Below are positions 28,886-36,999 of a stretch of 64,000 bases of DNA, in pieces. Position 1 is the first letter of the stretch, and every line of letters starts with the position of its first letter. The notes below the pieces were generated by a model that did not search any database, was not told where the DNA came from, and saw only the letters and a list, made by a program, of their open reading frames with translations. The position numbers and the translations under genes were made by a program. Source of the DNA: Alloacidobacterium sp035547425 (GTDB lineage Bacteria > Acidobacteriota > Terriglobia > Terriglobales > Acidobacteriaceae); the NCBI GenBank assembly GCA_035547425.1, contig DASZUU010000046.1, positions 29,585-93,584 of the forward strand, in the 5' to 3' direction.

Positions 28886-29389
28886 ATGAAGCTCTCTTCC
28901 GCTTTTCTTTGCGCTGTGTTGTTCCTTACCTTATCTCCAGCTTTTGGCCAGAGCTCCGCGCCAACGATTCTCCATCCAGCCGATATCGCAAAAATATTGC
29001 CGGATGCAGTATTCTTCCGTGGACAATCCGCCGCCGTACAGAGGCGCAATTCTGCCGGCCTCCACTTTTCCGATGACATGTACATGCTGACCGCTCTGGT
29101 TGACACGTCGGGCTATTCCACAGGCGTTCAGCAGAAGTACCAGGCATATTTCATCACCGAGGTTCCGCTCGATTTCAGCGGGACGACTCTCAAGCCGGGA
29201 GCTTACGGCGTAGGCATCGTAAACAATCGTTTTCTCGTTATGGACATCGGAGCGCATGATCTTTTTACCGTTGCGGCAGCACATGATGCCGAGCTGAAGC
29301 GGCCAACGCCCCTGCAACTCATAGCTGACGGAAATGGCTACCGACTTTACTTCGGTCGCGACTACGTTTCCTTCGCTCAGGCAAAATAA
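28886..29389 (+). CDS. Secreted protein of unknown function
   Basis: The 167-residue protein has a clear signal peptide (about 1-21, cleavage after FGQ) and a soluble domain. The domain contains FFRGQSAAVQRRNSAGL, a region with YQAYFITEVPLDF and a VMDIGAHDLFTV segment. I do not recognise a named family. Small secreted proteins of this general type are common in Acidobacteria. AGGA lies at good spacing before the ATG. It sits between a LacI regulator and cutC on the same strand, with short gaps, so it could belong to the same transcript. Confidence 0.65.
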   Translation: MKLSSAFLCAVLFLTLSPAFGQSSAPTILHPADIAKILPDAVFFRGQSAAVQRRNSAGLHFSDDMYMLTALVDTSGYSTGVQQKYQAYFITEVPLDFSGTTLKPGAYGVGIVNNRFLVMDIGAHDLFTVAAAHDAELKRPTPLQLIADGNGYRLYFGRDYVSFAQAK

Positions 29390-29412
29390 GAAAGAGTATC
29401 AGCGAATTTCTC

Positions 29413-30159
29413 ATGAAGAAAAACATCACACTCGAACTCTGTCTCGAATCTGTGGATTCTGTCATCGCTGCCGATCGCGGCGGCGCCCAGCGCGTCGAGC
29501 TTTGCGCCAATCTTTTGGAAGGCGGCACCACTCCGAGCGCAGGAGCAATCCGCGCGGCGCGACAAAATACCAAGATCGACATCAATGTCATGATCCGTCC
29601 TCGCGGCGGCGACTTCCTCTATACCGATGCCGAATTCCTATCCATGCAGCACGACATCCGCATAGCCAAGGAACTCGGCGCAGACGGTATTGTGCTCGGG
29701 TTGCTTCGCTCCGATGGAACGGTCGACGTGGAACGCACGCGGCAGCTTGTTGAACTCGCAAACCCACTCCCAGTGACTTTTCACCGCGCAATCGATGTAT
29801 CGCGCGACTTGCTGGAAGCGCTGGAAGCTGTCATTTCCACCGGCGCAACGAGAGTGCTTACCTCCGGCGGTCAGCCTTCGGTTGTCGATGGTGCGGACTT
29901 GGTGGCAAAGATGGTGGAAGCGGCGAATGACCGCATCATCGTCATGCCCGGTTGCGGGATTACACCCGAGAACGTGCTCTCTATTTTAGAAACAACGGGC
30001 GCCGATGAAGTGCATATCGCGCTGGAAGAAGAACTAAAGAGCGGCATGCAATTCCGCAAAGCTGAAATTCCGATGGGCGGAGTAGCAGGGCGCGAATATA
30101 TTCGCTTCGTCACTCCGGAAGAAGCTGTGCGCAATGTCGTATCTATACTGAACCGCTGA
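29413..30159 (+). CDS. cutC: CutC-family protein
   Basis: The 248-residue protein is a TIM-barrel of the CutC family: LELCLESVDSVIAADRGGAQRVELCANLLEGG in two parts at the start, NVMIRPRGGDFLY near residue 57, FHRAIDVSRD near 122 and LTSGGQPS near 150. The family was named for copper homeostasis in E. coli, but that role has been disputed and the biochemical activity is unclear. The 3' end overlaps the convergent fumarylacetoacetase gene by 17 bases. Confidence 0.88.
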   Translation: MKKNITLELCLESVDSVIAADRGGAQRVELCANLLEGGTTPSAGAIRAARQNTKIDINVMIRPRGGDFLYTDAEFLSMQHDIRIAKELGADGIVLGLLRSDGTVDVERTRQLVELANPLPVTFHRAIDVSRDLLEALEAVISTGATRVLTSGGQPSVVDGADLVAKMVEAANDRIIVMPGCGITPENVLSILETTGADEVHIALEEELKSGMQFRKAEIPMGGVAGREYIRFVTPEEAVRNVVSILNR

Positions 30160-31432
30160 CAATTACGCCTCGGCACTCTCCAAACCCAATGCGCGGATAA
30201 CCCTCACGCCGGCAATATCCGCGCAGCACGACTTCATCGCCATCTTCCAGAAATTTTCGCGCTTCTCCGGTCGGCAGGGTAAACGGCTCTGCTCCGCGTC
30301 TCGTCATCTCCAATAAACAGCCGGCTGATTCTTTCGTGGGCCCTGACACTGTGCCACTCGCCAGCAGATCGCCGGGACGCAAATTACATCCATTGCTCGC
30401 GTGATGCGCTAACATTTGTAACAGTGTCCAGTACAAATCACGGGCATTGCTCCTGCCGAGGCACACAGCAGCTCGTTTTTCCTCTCGCATGCGCCGCGAT
30501 GCAAGCCACACTTCGAGCGTCATATCGATGCCGCCGCGTTCGCGGTTCTCCGCTGAGTCCAGATAGGATAATGGCTGCGGATCTCCAGGATCGCGCGCAA
30601 AAGCTTTGACACGAAATGGTTCAAGCGCTTCCATTGTCACCACCCACGGGGAAATCGTCGTAGCGAAATTCTTCGCAAGAAACGGCCCGAGCGGCTGATA
30701 TTCCCAGGACTGTACATCGCGTGCGGACCAGTCGTTGAGCAGGCAAAGCCCGAAGATGTGCTTTTCCGCATCCCCAATAGGAATTGCCGTACCGAGTGGA
30801 TTGCCTTCCCCGACAAAAAATCCGATCTCCATCTCATAGTCAAGTAAACGGCTTGGTTTGAAGTCCGGCTGCTGGGCATCGACAGCTTTTGTCTGGCCAT
30901 GTGGTCGTTTTATTTCCGCACCACTGACGACAATGGAAGACGCGCGACCGTGATAGCCAATCGGAACATATTTGTAATTAGGGAGCAGCGGGTTATCGGG
31001 GCGGAATAGCTTGCCTACATTTGTCGCGTGATAGATCGAAGCATAAAAATCTGTGTAATCACCGATCGTTGCAGGCAAATGCATGGTGACTTCGCCTGCA
31101 GAATAGAGAAGCCGCTCCACCTGGCTTTGGATATTTGCAGGCGCCGCCAGGCGAAGCAGGCTCATCAAAAATGCGCGCAGCTCAGAACCGGCTCCTCTTC
31201 CCAGAGACATCAACCTGTTCAACACCGGCTGCGTACATGCATGCTGTATTCCCGGGCTTAAATCACGCAGCAAGCCTTTCTCGGCGCATGCGCGAAGATC
31301 CAGCACCTGGTCGCCAATCGCCACCCCGATCCGCGCATCCAGGCTATGCGTAGAAAACACTCCGAAGGGCAAATTCAGCAGAGGGAAATCGGTGCAGTCA
31401 TCATTGGCAGATTCAACCCAGCTTCTCTCCAT
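30143..31432 (-). CDS. fahA: Fumarylacetoacetase
   Basis: The 429-residue enzyme cleaves 4-fumarylacetoacetate to fumarate and acetoacetate, the last step of homogentisate degradation. The N-terminal SH3-like domain (about 18-110) and the C-terminal FAH fold are both present. Catalytic-region motifs include YTDFYASIYHATNVG (substrate and catalytic His region), YKYVPIGYHGRASS, the metal-site Glu/Asp in DYEMEIGFFVG and LNDWSARDVQSWEY. The start lies three bases after the stop of the upstream gene, so it is the third member of the hmgA operon. Confidence 0.93.
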   Translation of the reverse strand: MERSWVESANDDCTDFPLLNLPFGVFSTHSLDARIGVAIGDQVLDLRACAEKGLLRDLSPGIQHACTQPVLNRLMSLGRGAGSELRAFLMSLLRLAAPANIQSQVERLLYSAGEVTMHLPATIGDYTDFYASIYHATNVGKLFRPDNPLLPNYKYVPIGYHGRASSIVVSGAEIKRPHGQTKAVDAQQPDFKPSRLLDYEMEIGFFVGEGNPLGTAIPIGDAEKHIFGLCLLNDWSARDVQSWEYQPLGPFLAKNFATTISPWVVTMEALEPFRVKAFARDPGDPQPLSYLDSAENRERGGIDMTLEVWLASRRMREEKRAAVCLGRSNARDLYWTLLQMLAHHASNGCNLRPGDLLASGTVSGPTKESAGCLLEMTRRGAEPFTLPTGEARKFLEDGDEVVLRGYCRREGYPRIGFGECRGVIVSGSV

Positions 31433-31435
31433 GCT

Positions 31436-32308
31436 TTAAAGCCAACCCAATGCTTTTAGATACTGAATCGGCTCAACAAACGAGCAGGAACCAAAGCTGA
31501 TCGCAAAGTTGTCTCGCACATCCCGAATCTGTTTCGTAGATATTTCTATATTCCGCCACCGAAGCGCGTCTTTGCCCCATTGGAAGACATCCGGTTTGGT
31601 CTCGAGCAGAACATCGACAATATCTTTCAGCGGCGCACCTTTATATGCAACTGTAGCGGCTACAAATACATTGATAAAACCATGCATCATTGCAGACTGG
31701 CTGCCTTCCTCATAGGTAAGCTTTTGTTCCGACCGGATGGGATGATGCAATCCCGCCGTCGCCTTGCATGCAATCTGAGACTGCGCGCAGCATTCAAGAA
31801 ATTGCGCTACCCTCTCTATCGAGGGAATAGCTCCTTCTGTAACTCCGCCGGTACGTATTTTTGCCCGAGCGTCATATTTTTTCAGGACAGGAAGTATTTC
31901 TTCACACTGTTCGGGCGCAAACTCCACATAAGCAATCATGCCCTTCGGAACGGATTTCAGCTTCTGTTGTGCGTCCTCTGCATTCGCCGCCTGATATTCA
32001 ATCGCATCAAGGTAAGCAGCGCCTTCACTGAACTTTGAAATTCGCTCCGCATCCTCGGCGCTGTCGCTGGATGCAAGCACATTCAACAACCACGGCGCAG
32101 CTGTTTCATCGCAACACACCTCATAGAAGGCGGCAGTAAATTCCGTTAACCGCTGCACCGGCAAAATGAATCGGCCAAGCATCTCGCTATTTTCGCCATT
32201 GCGATACTCTGCATAATGGCTCACAGCCGTTTTCATATCGAGAGATGCAGGCGGAAATAGCCCCGCATAGTCAATCAGACCGTGCAGAAGTGTCTCGATC
32301 GCTGTCAT
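31436..32308 (-). CDS. Conserved protein of unknown function within the homogentisate operon
   Basis: The 290-residue soluble protein overlaps the hmgA stop by ATGA and ends three bases before fahA, so it is translationally coupled within the pathway operon. Visible motifs are IDYAGLFPPASLDM at residues 12-25, a conserved LGRFILPVQRL, KIRTGGVTEGAIPS near 151 and ACKATAGLHHPIRSE near 180. They alternate with predicted strands and helices as in a TIM barrel. I recall similar unnamed proteins in other bacteria but no function. The operon lacks a recognisable maleylacetoacetate isomerase, the missing middle step. A role there or in protecting the pathway is inference. It is not glutathione-S-transferase-like, so a classical MaiA is excluded. 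Confidence 0.8.
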   Translation of the reverse strand: MTAIETLLHGLIDYAGLFPPASLDMKTAVSHYAEYRNGENSEMLGRFILPVQRLTEFTAAFYEVCCDETAAPWLLNVLASSDSAEDAERISKFSEGAAYLDAIEYQAANAEDAQQKLKSVPKGMIAYVEFAPEQCEEILPVLKKYDARAKIRTGGVTEGAIPSIERVAQFLECCAQSQIACKATAGLHHPIRSEQKLTYEEGSQSAMMHGFINVFVAATVAYKGAPLKDIVDVLLETKPDVFQWGKDALRWRNIEISTKQIRDVRDNFAISFGSCSFVEPIQYLKALGWL

Positions 32309-33612
32309 TTTTCCTTACTCGCATTGAAGTGTTTCTTCAATCCCTGCCAGCACTCGTAATATTCGTGCTGCAAAATCCTGGCTTCGAGGGCGAACTTAGT
32401 CGGACGCACAGCCAATTGCGTTTCAAACATAAAGGCCAGCGTATTGGCAAGGTATTGTGGCTTCAGCTCCGCAGCGCTCGCGCGCTCATATGTCTCGGCA
32501 TCCGGCCCATGCCCGGACATGCAATTGTGCAGGCTGGCTCCGCCCGGCACAAAGCCTTCTGCCTTCGCATCGTATTGGCCGAAGATCAGTCCCATAAATT
32601 CGTTCATCATGTTGCGATGGAACCATGGCGGACGGAAGGTATGTTCTGCCACCATCCAGCGAGGAGGAAAGATGGCAAAGTCCACGTTCGCAGTGCCGGG
32701 AATCGTGCTTGGCGCAGTCAATACTGTATAGATCGATGGATCCGGATGGTCGAAGGAAACCGTATTAATGCAGTTGAAATTTTTCAGATCATATTTATAC
32801 GGCGCATAATTCCCATGCCATGCCACCACATTCAGCGGTGAATGATCGATCTCAGCTATCCACAAATTCCCTAAGAACTTGCTGACAATCTCAAAGCTGC
32901 CCTCGCGATCCTCAAATGCAGCTACCGGATAAAGAAAATCACGCGCATTGGCCAGCCCATTTGCGCCGATAGGCCCAAGTTCCGGCAAGCGGAATTGTTG
33001 ACCATAATTTTCACAAATGTATCCGCGCGCAGCTTTCTCTTTCAAAACAACGCGAAACTTCAGCCCGCGCGGCAAGACACAGATTTCGCCCGGAGCCGCA
33101 TCCAGTATTCCCAGTTCCGTATGCAGATGTAACGCGCCCTCTTGCGGCACCAGCAGTAATTCACCATCGGCATTGTAGAAGAACCGGTCCTCCATCGATT
33201 TATTGGCGGTGTACCAGTGAATCGCCACTCCGGTCTGCATCGCCGGGTCGCCATTTCCGCCAATGGTAATGATGCCGTCGATAAAATCTGCGGGTTCGGA
33301 GGGAACAGGGATGGGATCCCAGCGAAGCTGATTTGGCGGTGTCGGAACTTCGGTAAATGGACCGCTGCGGATAAGTTTCGACGGGTACTCCTTATAAGGC
33401 TTATGCGTAACGGAAGGCTTGATGCGATACGTCCAGGTGCGACGGTTTATGTGCCGCGGCGAGGTGAACGATGTTCCGCTGAACTGTTCCGTGTAAAGGC
33501 CGAGAGGATGTTTCTGCGGCGCGTTTTGTCCCTGTGGCAATCCGCCTGTCACCGCCTCGGAGGCGAATTCATTGGCAAAGCCTGATTGATGCTTCAATGC
33601 TGCAGCGGACAT
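32305..33612 (-). CDS. hmgA: Homogentisate 1,2-dioxygenase
   Basis: The 435-residue enzyme opens the aromatic ring of homogentisate to maleylacetoacetate using non-haem iron and oxygen, as part of tyrosine and phenylalanine catabolism. The protein shows the cupin-like N-terminal domain (LGIDAAPGEICVLPRGLKF, written here from visible segments) and the C-terminal iron site. That site includes PPRWMVAEHTFRPPWFHRN with its His and Glu ligands, then HNCMSGHGPDAETYERA. Length is normal for the family. The ATG follows GAAGGAGA. It leads a three-gene operon and is divergent from grpB with a 103-base gap. Confidence 0.95.
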   Translation of the reverse strand: MSAAALKHQSGFANEFASEAVTGGLPQGQNAPQKHPLGLYTEQFSGTSFTSPRHINRRTWTYRIKPSVTHKPYKEYPSKLIRSGPFTEVPTPPNQLRWDPIPVPSEPADFIDGIITIGGNGDPAMQTGVAIHWYTANKSMEDRFFYNADGELLLVPQEGALHLHTELGILDAAPGEICVLPRGLKFRVVLKEKAARGYICENYGQQFRLPELGPIGANGLANARDFLYPVAAFEDREGSFEIVSKFLGNLWIAEIDHSPLNVVAWHGNYAPYKYDLKNFNCINTVSFDHPDPSIYTVLTAPSTIPGTANVDFAIFPPRWMVAEHTFRPPWFHRNMMNEFMGLIFGQYDAKAEGFVPGGASLHNCMSGHGPDAETYERASAAELKPQYLANTLAFMFETQLAVRPTKFALEARILQHEYYECWQGLKKHFNASKEK

Positions 33613-33715
33613 CTGCTCTCCTTCTGCACAGCAAAAATCGAAACTCTATAACCTATCTGCTGGCGCATTGGTTTGGCAAACTCTTCGGCATTTTTGCCGC
33701 AACTAAACTATTTCC

Positions 33716-34285
33716 ATGCATGATTCTGAGCAGGCAAGGCGGGCGCTTGGCCATGTTTTTATCGCGCCGCCTGATCCGGCGTGGCCGGAATATTTTTCGC
33801 AGGAACGCGAACGGCTGCGCGCCTTTCTTGGCAGCATAGCGAACGAGCTTCAGCATTATGGGAGCACCGCTGTTCCGGGGTTGCGGGCGAAACCCGTCAT
33901 CGACATGATGGCGCCCGTGGCTTCTCTCAAGGATGCGGACGAGTTTGCGGAGCATCTTGCCGACGCCGGCTATCGCAAGATAGATGCAGGCTTTTTCAAA
34001 CGGCGCTTCTTCCGCAGAAAATTGGAGAGCATGGATCTCGCCTATCACCTGCATCTGGTAGTTGCACCGGATTGGCCGATTAAGAATGAATTATTGCTGC
34101 GCGACTGGCTGATGCAGCACCCGGATATCGCTCGCAAATACGAGACGCTGAAGATGGAATTGGCATCCACTTACGGCAACGATATGCCTCGCTATACCGA
34201 TGGAAAAACTTCCTTCCTGCGGAACATAGTAAACGAGGCACGTCTCAGCCGCGGCCTTCCCATCGAGCACGATTGGAACGAGTAG
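33716..34285 (+). CDS. GrpB-family (UPF0157) protein
   Basis: The 189-residue protein belongs to the GrpB family, a nucleotidyltransferase-like fold of unknown substrate. The signature ELQHYGSTAVPGLRAKPVIDM lies near residues 43-63 (given here as two joined parts), with LAYHLHLVVAP near 111-121 and LLRDWLMQHPDIARKYETLK near 131. Some relatives are fused to CoaE, but this one stands alone. It is convergent with ychF. Confidence 0.85.
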   Translation: MHDSEQARRALGHVFIAPPDPAWPEYFSQERERLRAFLGSIANELQHYGSTAVPGLRAKPVIDMMAPVASLKDADEFAEHLADAGYRKIDAGFFKRRFFRRKLESMDLAYHLHLVVAPDWPIKNELLLRDWLMQHPDIARKYETLKMELASTYGNDMPRYTDGKTSFLRNIVNEARLSRGLPIEHDWNE

Positions 34286-34318
34286 ACCAGGCAGAAGCTT
34301 CTCGGAGAAAAAAGCCCT

Positions 34319-35416
34319 CTACACGTTGAATTTGAAGAAAAGGATATCGCCGTCGCGGACGACATATTCCTTGCCTTCAGAGCGGTAGAGGCCTTTTTCT
34401 TTCACCGCCTGTTCGCTGCCGAGAGCGAAAAGATCGTCGCAGTGGTAGGCTTCGGCGCGGATGAAGCCACGCTCGAAGTCGGAGTGGATCACGCCTGCGG
34501 CCCCGGGAGCTTTGGTGCCGCGATGAATGGTCCAGGCGCGAACTTCCTGCACCCCGGCGGTGAAGTACGTGATGAGGTTGAGCAGGCGATAGGCGCTGCG
34601 GATGAGGCGGTTGAGGCCCGGCTCGGTAAAGCCCATTTCGGCCAGAAACTCGGCACGCTCGGAAGGATCGAGGAGGGCGATCTCAGCCTCCATGGCTCCG
34701 CAGATGCGGACGACCTGGCTGTTTTCTTCAGCGGCGCGTTTTTCAACGGCTGCCACCCATTCATTGCCATCCTGCAAACCGGCCTCGTCCACGTTGGCGA
34801 TGTAGAGCATGGGCTTTGCGGTGATGAGGTGCAGATCGCGAGCGGCAACGGCCTCTTCGTCCGTGAGATCGACGGTACGGGCAGGCTTGCCTGCCTGTAC
34901 AGCTTCGAGCAGCTTGGCAAGGCCGCAAGCTTCGGCTTTGACTTTAGAATCGCTGGTATTCCGGGCCAGCTTTTCAACCTTGGCGTAACGCTTCTCGATG
35001 GTATCGAGGTCGGCTAGAAGCAGCTCGGTGTTGATCACGTCGATGTCGCTGAGCGGATTGACGGCTCCGGCGACGTGGATGACGTTGGGATCATCGAAGC
35101 AGCGGACGACGTGCGCCACGGCGTCGGTATTGCGGATGTGTCCGAGGAACTGGTTGCCGAGCCCTTCCCCCTTGCTGGCACCGGCGACCAGGCCAGCGAT
35201 ATCGACGAACTCCATAGTGGTGGGAACGATGCGATTGGGGTGGACGATGGCGGCGATCTTATCGAGGCGCTCGTCGGGAACGGTGACTACGCCGACGTTG
35301 GGATCGATGGTGCAGAAAGGATAGTTGGCTGCCTGCGCTTTGGCTGAGGTGAGCGCATTGAAGATGGTGCTTTTTCCCACGTTGGGCAGGCCAACGATCC
35401 CGCAATTGAGAGGCAT
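34319..35416 (-). CDS. ychF: Redox-regulated ATPase YchF
   Basis: The start chosen is the ATG at 35416 (MPLNCGIVGLPNVGKST), which has AAAGGAAAG upstream. The frame extends 18 codons further but that part looks non-coding. The 365-residue protein is an Obg-family P-loop ATPase with G1 GLPNVGKST at residues 8-16, a DIAGLVAGASKGEGLG switch region and a C-terminal TGS domain (about 280-363). It binds ribosomes and affects stress responses, preferring ATP over GTP. It lies 81 bases downstream of the HAD phosphatase on the same strand. Confidence 0.93.
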   Translation of the reverse strand: MPLNCGIVGLPNVGKSTIFNALTSAKAQAANYPFCTIDPNVGVVTVPDERLDKIAAIVHPNRIVPTTMEFVDIAGLVAGASKGEGLGNQFLGHIRNTDAVAHVVRCFDDPNVIHVAGAVNPLSDIDVINTELLLADLDTIEKRYAKVEKLARNTSDSKVKAEACGLAKLLEAVQAGKPARTVDLTDEEAVAARDLHLITAKPMLYIANVDEAGLQDGNEWVAAVEKRAAEENSQVVRICGAMEAEIALLDPSERAEFLAEMGFTEPGLNRLIRSAYRLLNLITYFTAGVQEVRAWTIHRGTKAPGAAGVIHSDFERGFIRAEAYHCDDLFALGSEQAVKEKGLYRSEGKEYVVRDGDILFFKFNV

Positions 35417-35497
35417 TTTTGTTTCTTTCCTTTTCCTAATCCCATGCCTCGCAGAGACATGGGCAGCCATGTTTAGGCTGATCTTATGCTAATTGTT

Positions 35498-36166
35498 TTA
35501 CTGGCCGTTCTTCTGGAAGAGCGGCTTGAATTCGATTTCTACGCCGTCTTCAAGGGACCGGACGCTCACGTTTTCGAGCGATTGCACGATCCAGTCGGCA
35601 GCAGTGAGGCTTTCAACCGTGTGTGAGAAGAGCGTGGCCAACACTTTGCATCCGGCAGCATGTCCGGCGATTGCGCCTGAACTCGAATCCTCGATTACGA
35701 GGCAATCCTCCGGCTTCAGTCCCAGCAACGCTGCGCCCTTGAGATACGGCTCAGGATTGGGCTTGCCTAGCTCGACCATATCGGCGGAGATGAAGCGTTC
35801 GGGAACGGTAAAACCCGCATATTCGAGACGAACACGGGCCAGTTTTTCAGTTGCCGAGGTTACGATGGTCCAATACTTCTGCGGAAGCCCTGCAAGGATA
35901 CGCTTCACTCCGGGAAGTATCTGAATATCTTCCTTGTCGGCAATCTCGATTTCCTCGATCAGCTTCAGCTCTTCGACATCGTTGAGGTCGGGGCGCAGGC
36001 GGCGCACCGTATCGATGGCACGCTGGCCGTGGGCAGTCTTGATGGCAAGAGCAGCATCGACACCTCGCATTTCGCCCCATTTGGCCCAGCTGCGCTCGAC
36101 CGAGCCGAGGGAGCTGACGAGCACTCCGTCCATGTCGAAGAGAATTCCGCGAACTAAGATCTTCAT
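35498..36166 (-). CDS. HAD-superfamily sugar-phosphate phosphatase-like hydrolase
   Basis: The 222-residue protein has all HAD motifs. The nucleophile and acid/base are in FDMDGVLVSS (D10, D12). Motif II is IVTSATEKLARVR near residue 101. The motif III/IV residues are in ADMVELGKPNPEPYLKGA and CLVIEDSSSGAIAGHAAG. The cap is a four-helix type, as in phosphatases such as YfbT/HxpA and beta-phosphoglucomutase. It probably dephosphorylates sugar or glycerol phosphates; the substrate is not certain. It is divergent from vapBC. Confidence 0.8.
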   Translation of the reverse strand: MKILVRGILFDMDGVLVSSLGSVERSWAKWGEMRGVDAALAIKTAHGQRAIDTVRRLRPDLNDVEELKLIEEIEIADKEDIQILPGVKRILAGLPQKYWTIVTSATEKLARVRLEYAGFTVPERFISADMVELGKPNPEPYLKGAALLGLKPEDCLVIEDSSSGAIAGHAAGCKVLATLFSHTVESLTAADWIVQSLENVSVRSLEDGVEIEFKPLFQKNGQ

Positions 36167-36186
36167 CTTATTTAAGAGTAGCAGTT

Positions 36187-36219
36187 TTGCAGCATGTTAT
36201 CTATCATTGGTATATACCA
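36187..36219 (+). promoter_or_regulatory. Probable vapBC promoter with a palindromic autoregulatory operator
   Basis: A -35-like TTGCAG (36187-36192) and a -10-like TATATA (36211-36216) are 18 bases apart. The perfect 12-bp palindrome TGGTATATACCA (36208-36219) overlaps the -10. It lies 17 bases before the vapB ATG. VapB antitoxins normally bind such palindromes to repress their own operon, so this is the likely operator. Confidence 0.6.
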
Positions 36220-36236
36220 CATGAGAGGAGGCATCG

Positions 36237-36506
36237 ATGTCGCAGACAGCTAAATTATTTCGGAATGGCCGCAGTCAGGCTGTGCGGCTCCCGGCCGAGT
36301 TTCGATTCGAGGGAAAAGAAGTTTATATCCGGCGCGATGCGGCAACCGGGGATGTTATTCTCTCGCGAACGCCGGGAAGTAAAACCACTTTTGAAGACTG
36401 GCTTGAACTGGGCGATCACTTGCGAGCGGAAGCTCCGGAAGAATTTCAAGGCTTTATGGAGGATCGGCGACAAGAGCCCCCGCAGGAGCGCGAATTCTTC
36501 CAATGA
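36237..36506 (+). CDS. vapB: VapB antitoxin (AbrB/SpoVT type)
   Basis: The 89-residue protein has the swapped-hairpin AbrB-like DNA-binding domain (about 4-45, with AKLFRNGRSQAVRLPAEFRF) and a C-terminal acidic tail that wraps around the toxin. GAGGAGG lies at ideal spacing before the ATG. The stop codon overlaps the vapC start as ATGA. It should neutralise the VapC ribonuclease and repress its own promoter. Confidence 0.9.
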   Translation: MSQTAKLFRNGRSQAVRLPAEFRFEGKEVYIRRDAATGDVILSRTPGSKTTFEDWLELGDHLRAEAPEEFQGFMEDRRQEPPQEREFFQ

Positions 36507-36904
36507 TGCGCTATTTATTGGATACAAATGCGGTCAGCCATGCAATTCGAGGCACGTTTCCCCGCTTCCGTGAACGCTTTCAGTCTATTTATCTCGATGA
36601 AGTTGCTGTGTCGGTGGTGACAGAGGCGGAATTGCTGTTTGGGCTGGCCAGACGGCCCTCAGCACATGAGCTTGCCCATGCGGTGCATGAGCTTTTGAGC
36701 AGAATCACCATTCTGCCTTGGACTTCTGGAGCGGCAAAAGCCTATGCCGATTTGCGGTTTGCACTGGAAGTCAAAGGGCAACCCATGGGCGCGATGGATA
36801 TGATGATTGCCGCCCAGGCATTGGCTGAGGACTTTGTGCTGGTAACCAACGATGCAGCATTTCAGCGAATCGAGCGCCTGAAAGTAGAAGACTGGACCCG
36901 CTAG
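36503..36904 (+). CDS. vapC: VapC toxin, PIN-domain ribonuclease
   Basis: The 133-residue PIN protein has the conserved acidic residues: D7 in YLLDTNAVSH, E42 in VVTEAELLFG, an Asp in MGAMDMMIAAQAL and another in VTNDAAFQRI. These bind Mg and cut specific tRNA or rRNA targets. The overlap with vapB ties translation of the two. The toxin looks intact, with a normal length. Confidence 0.9.
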   Translation: MMRYLLDTNAVSHAIRGTFPRFRERFQSIYLDEVAVSVVTEAELLFGLARRPSAHELAHAVHELLSRITILPWTSGAAKAYADLRFALEVKGQPMGAMDMMIAAQALAEDFVLVTNDAAFQRIERLKVEDWTR

Positions 36905-36952
36905 ATGACCTTTTTCTGCGCGAAAAAATAACAGGTGTGCCGCTCAAATTCA

Positions 36953-36979
36953 AAGGGCACGGCTTGAGACCGTGCCCTT
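36953..36979. terminator. Bidirectional hairpin between vapC and the aminotransferase gene
   Basis: A perfect 10-bp stem, AAGGGCACGG (36953-36962) with CCGTGCCCTT (36970-36979), encloses a 7-base loop between two convergent genes. T-runs are weak on both strands. Confidence 0.6.
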
Positions 36980-36999
36980 CGACGATGGCTCTTATACAA

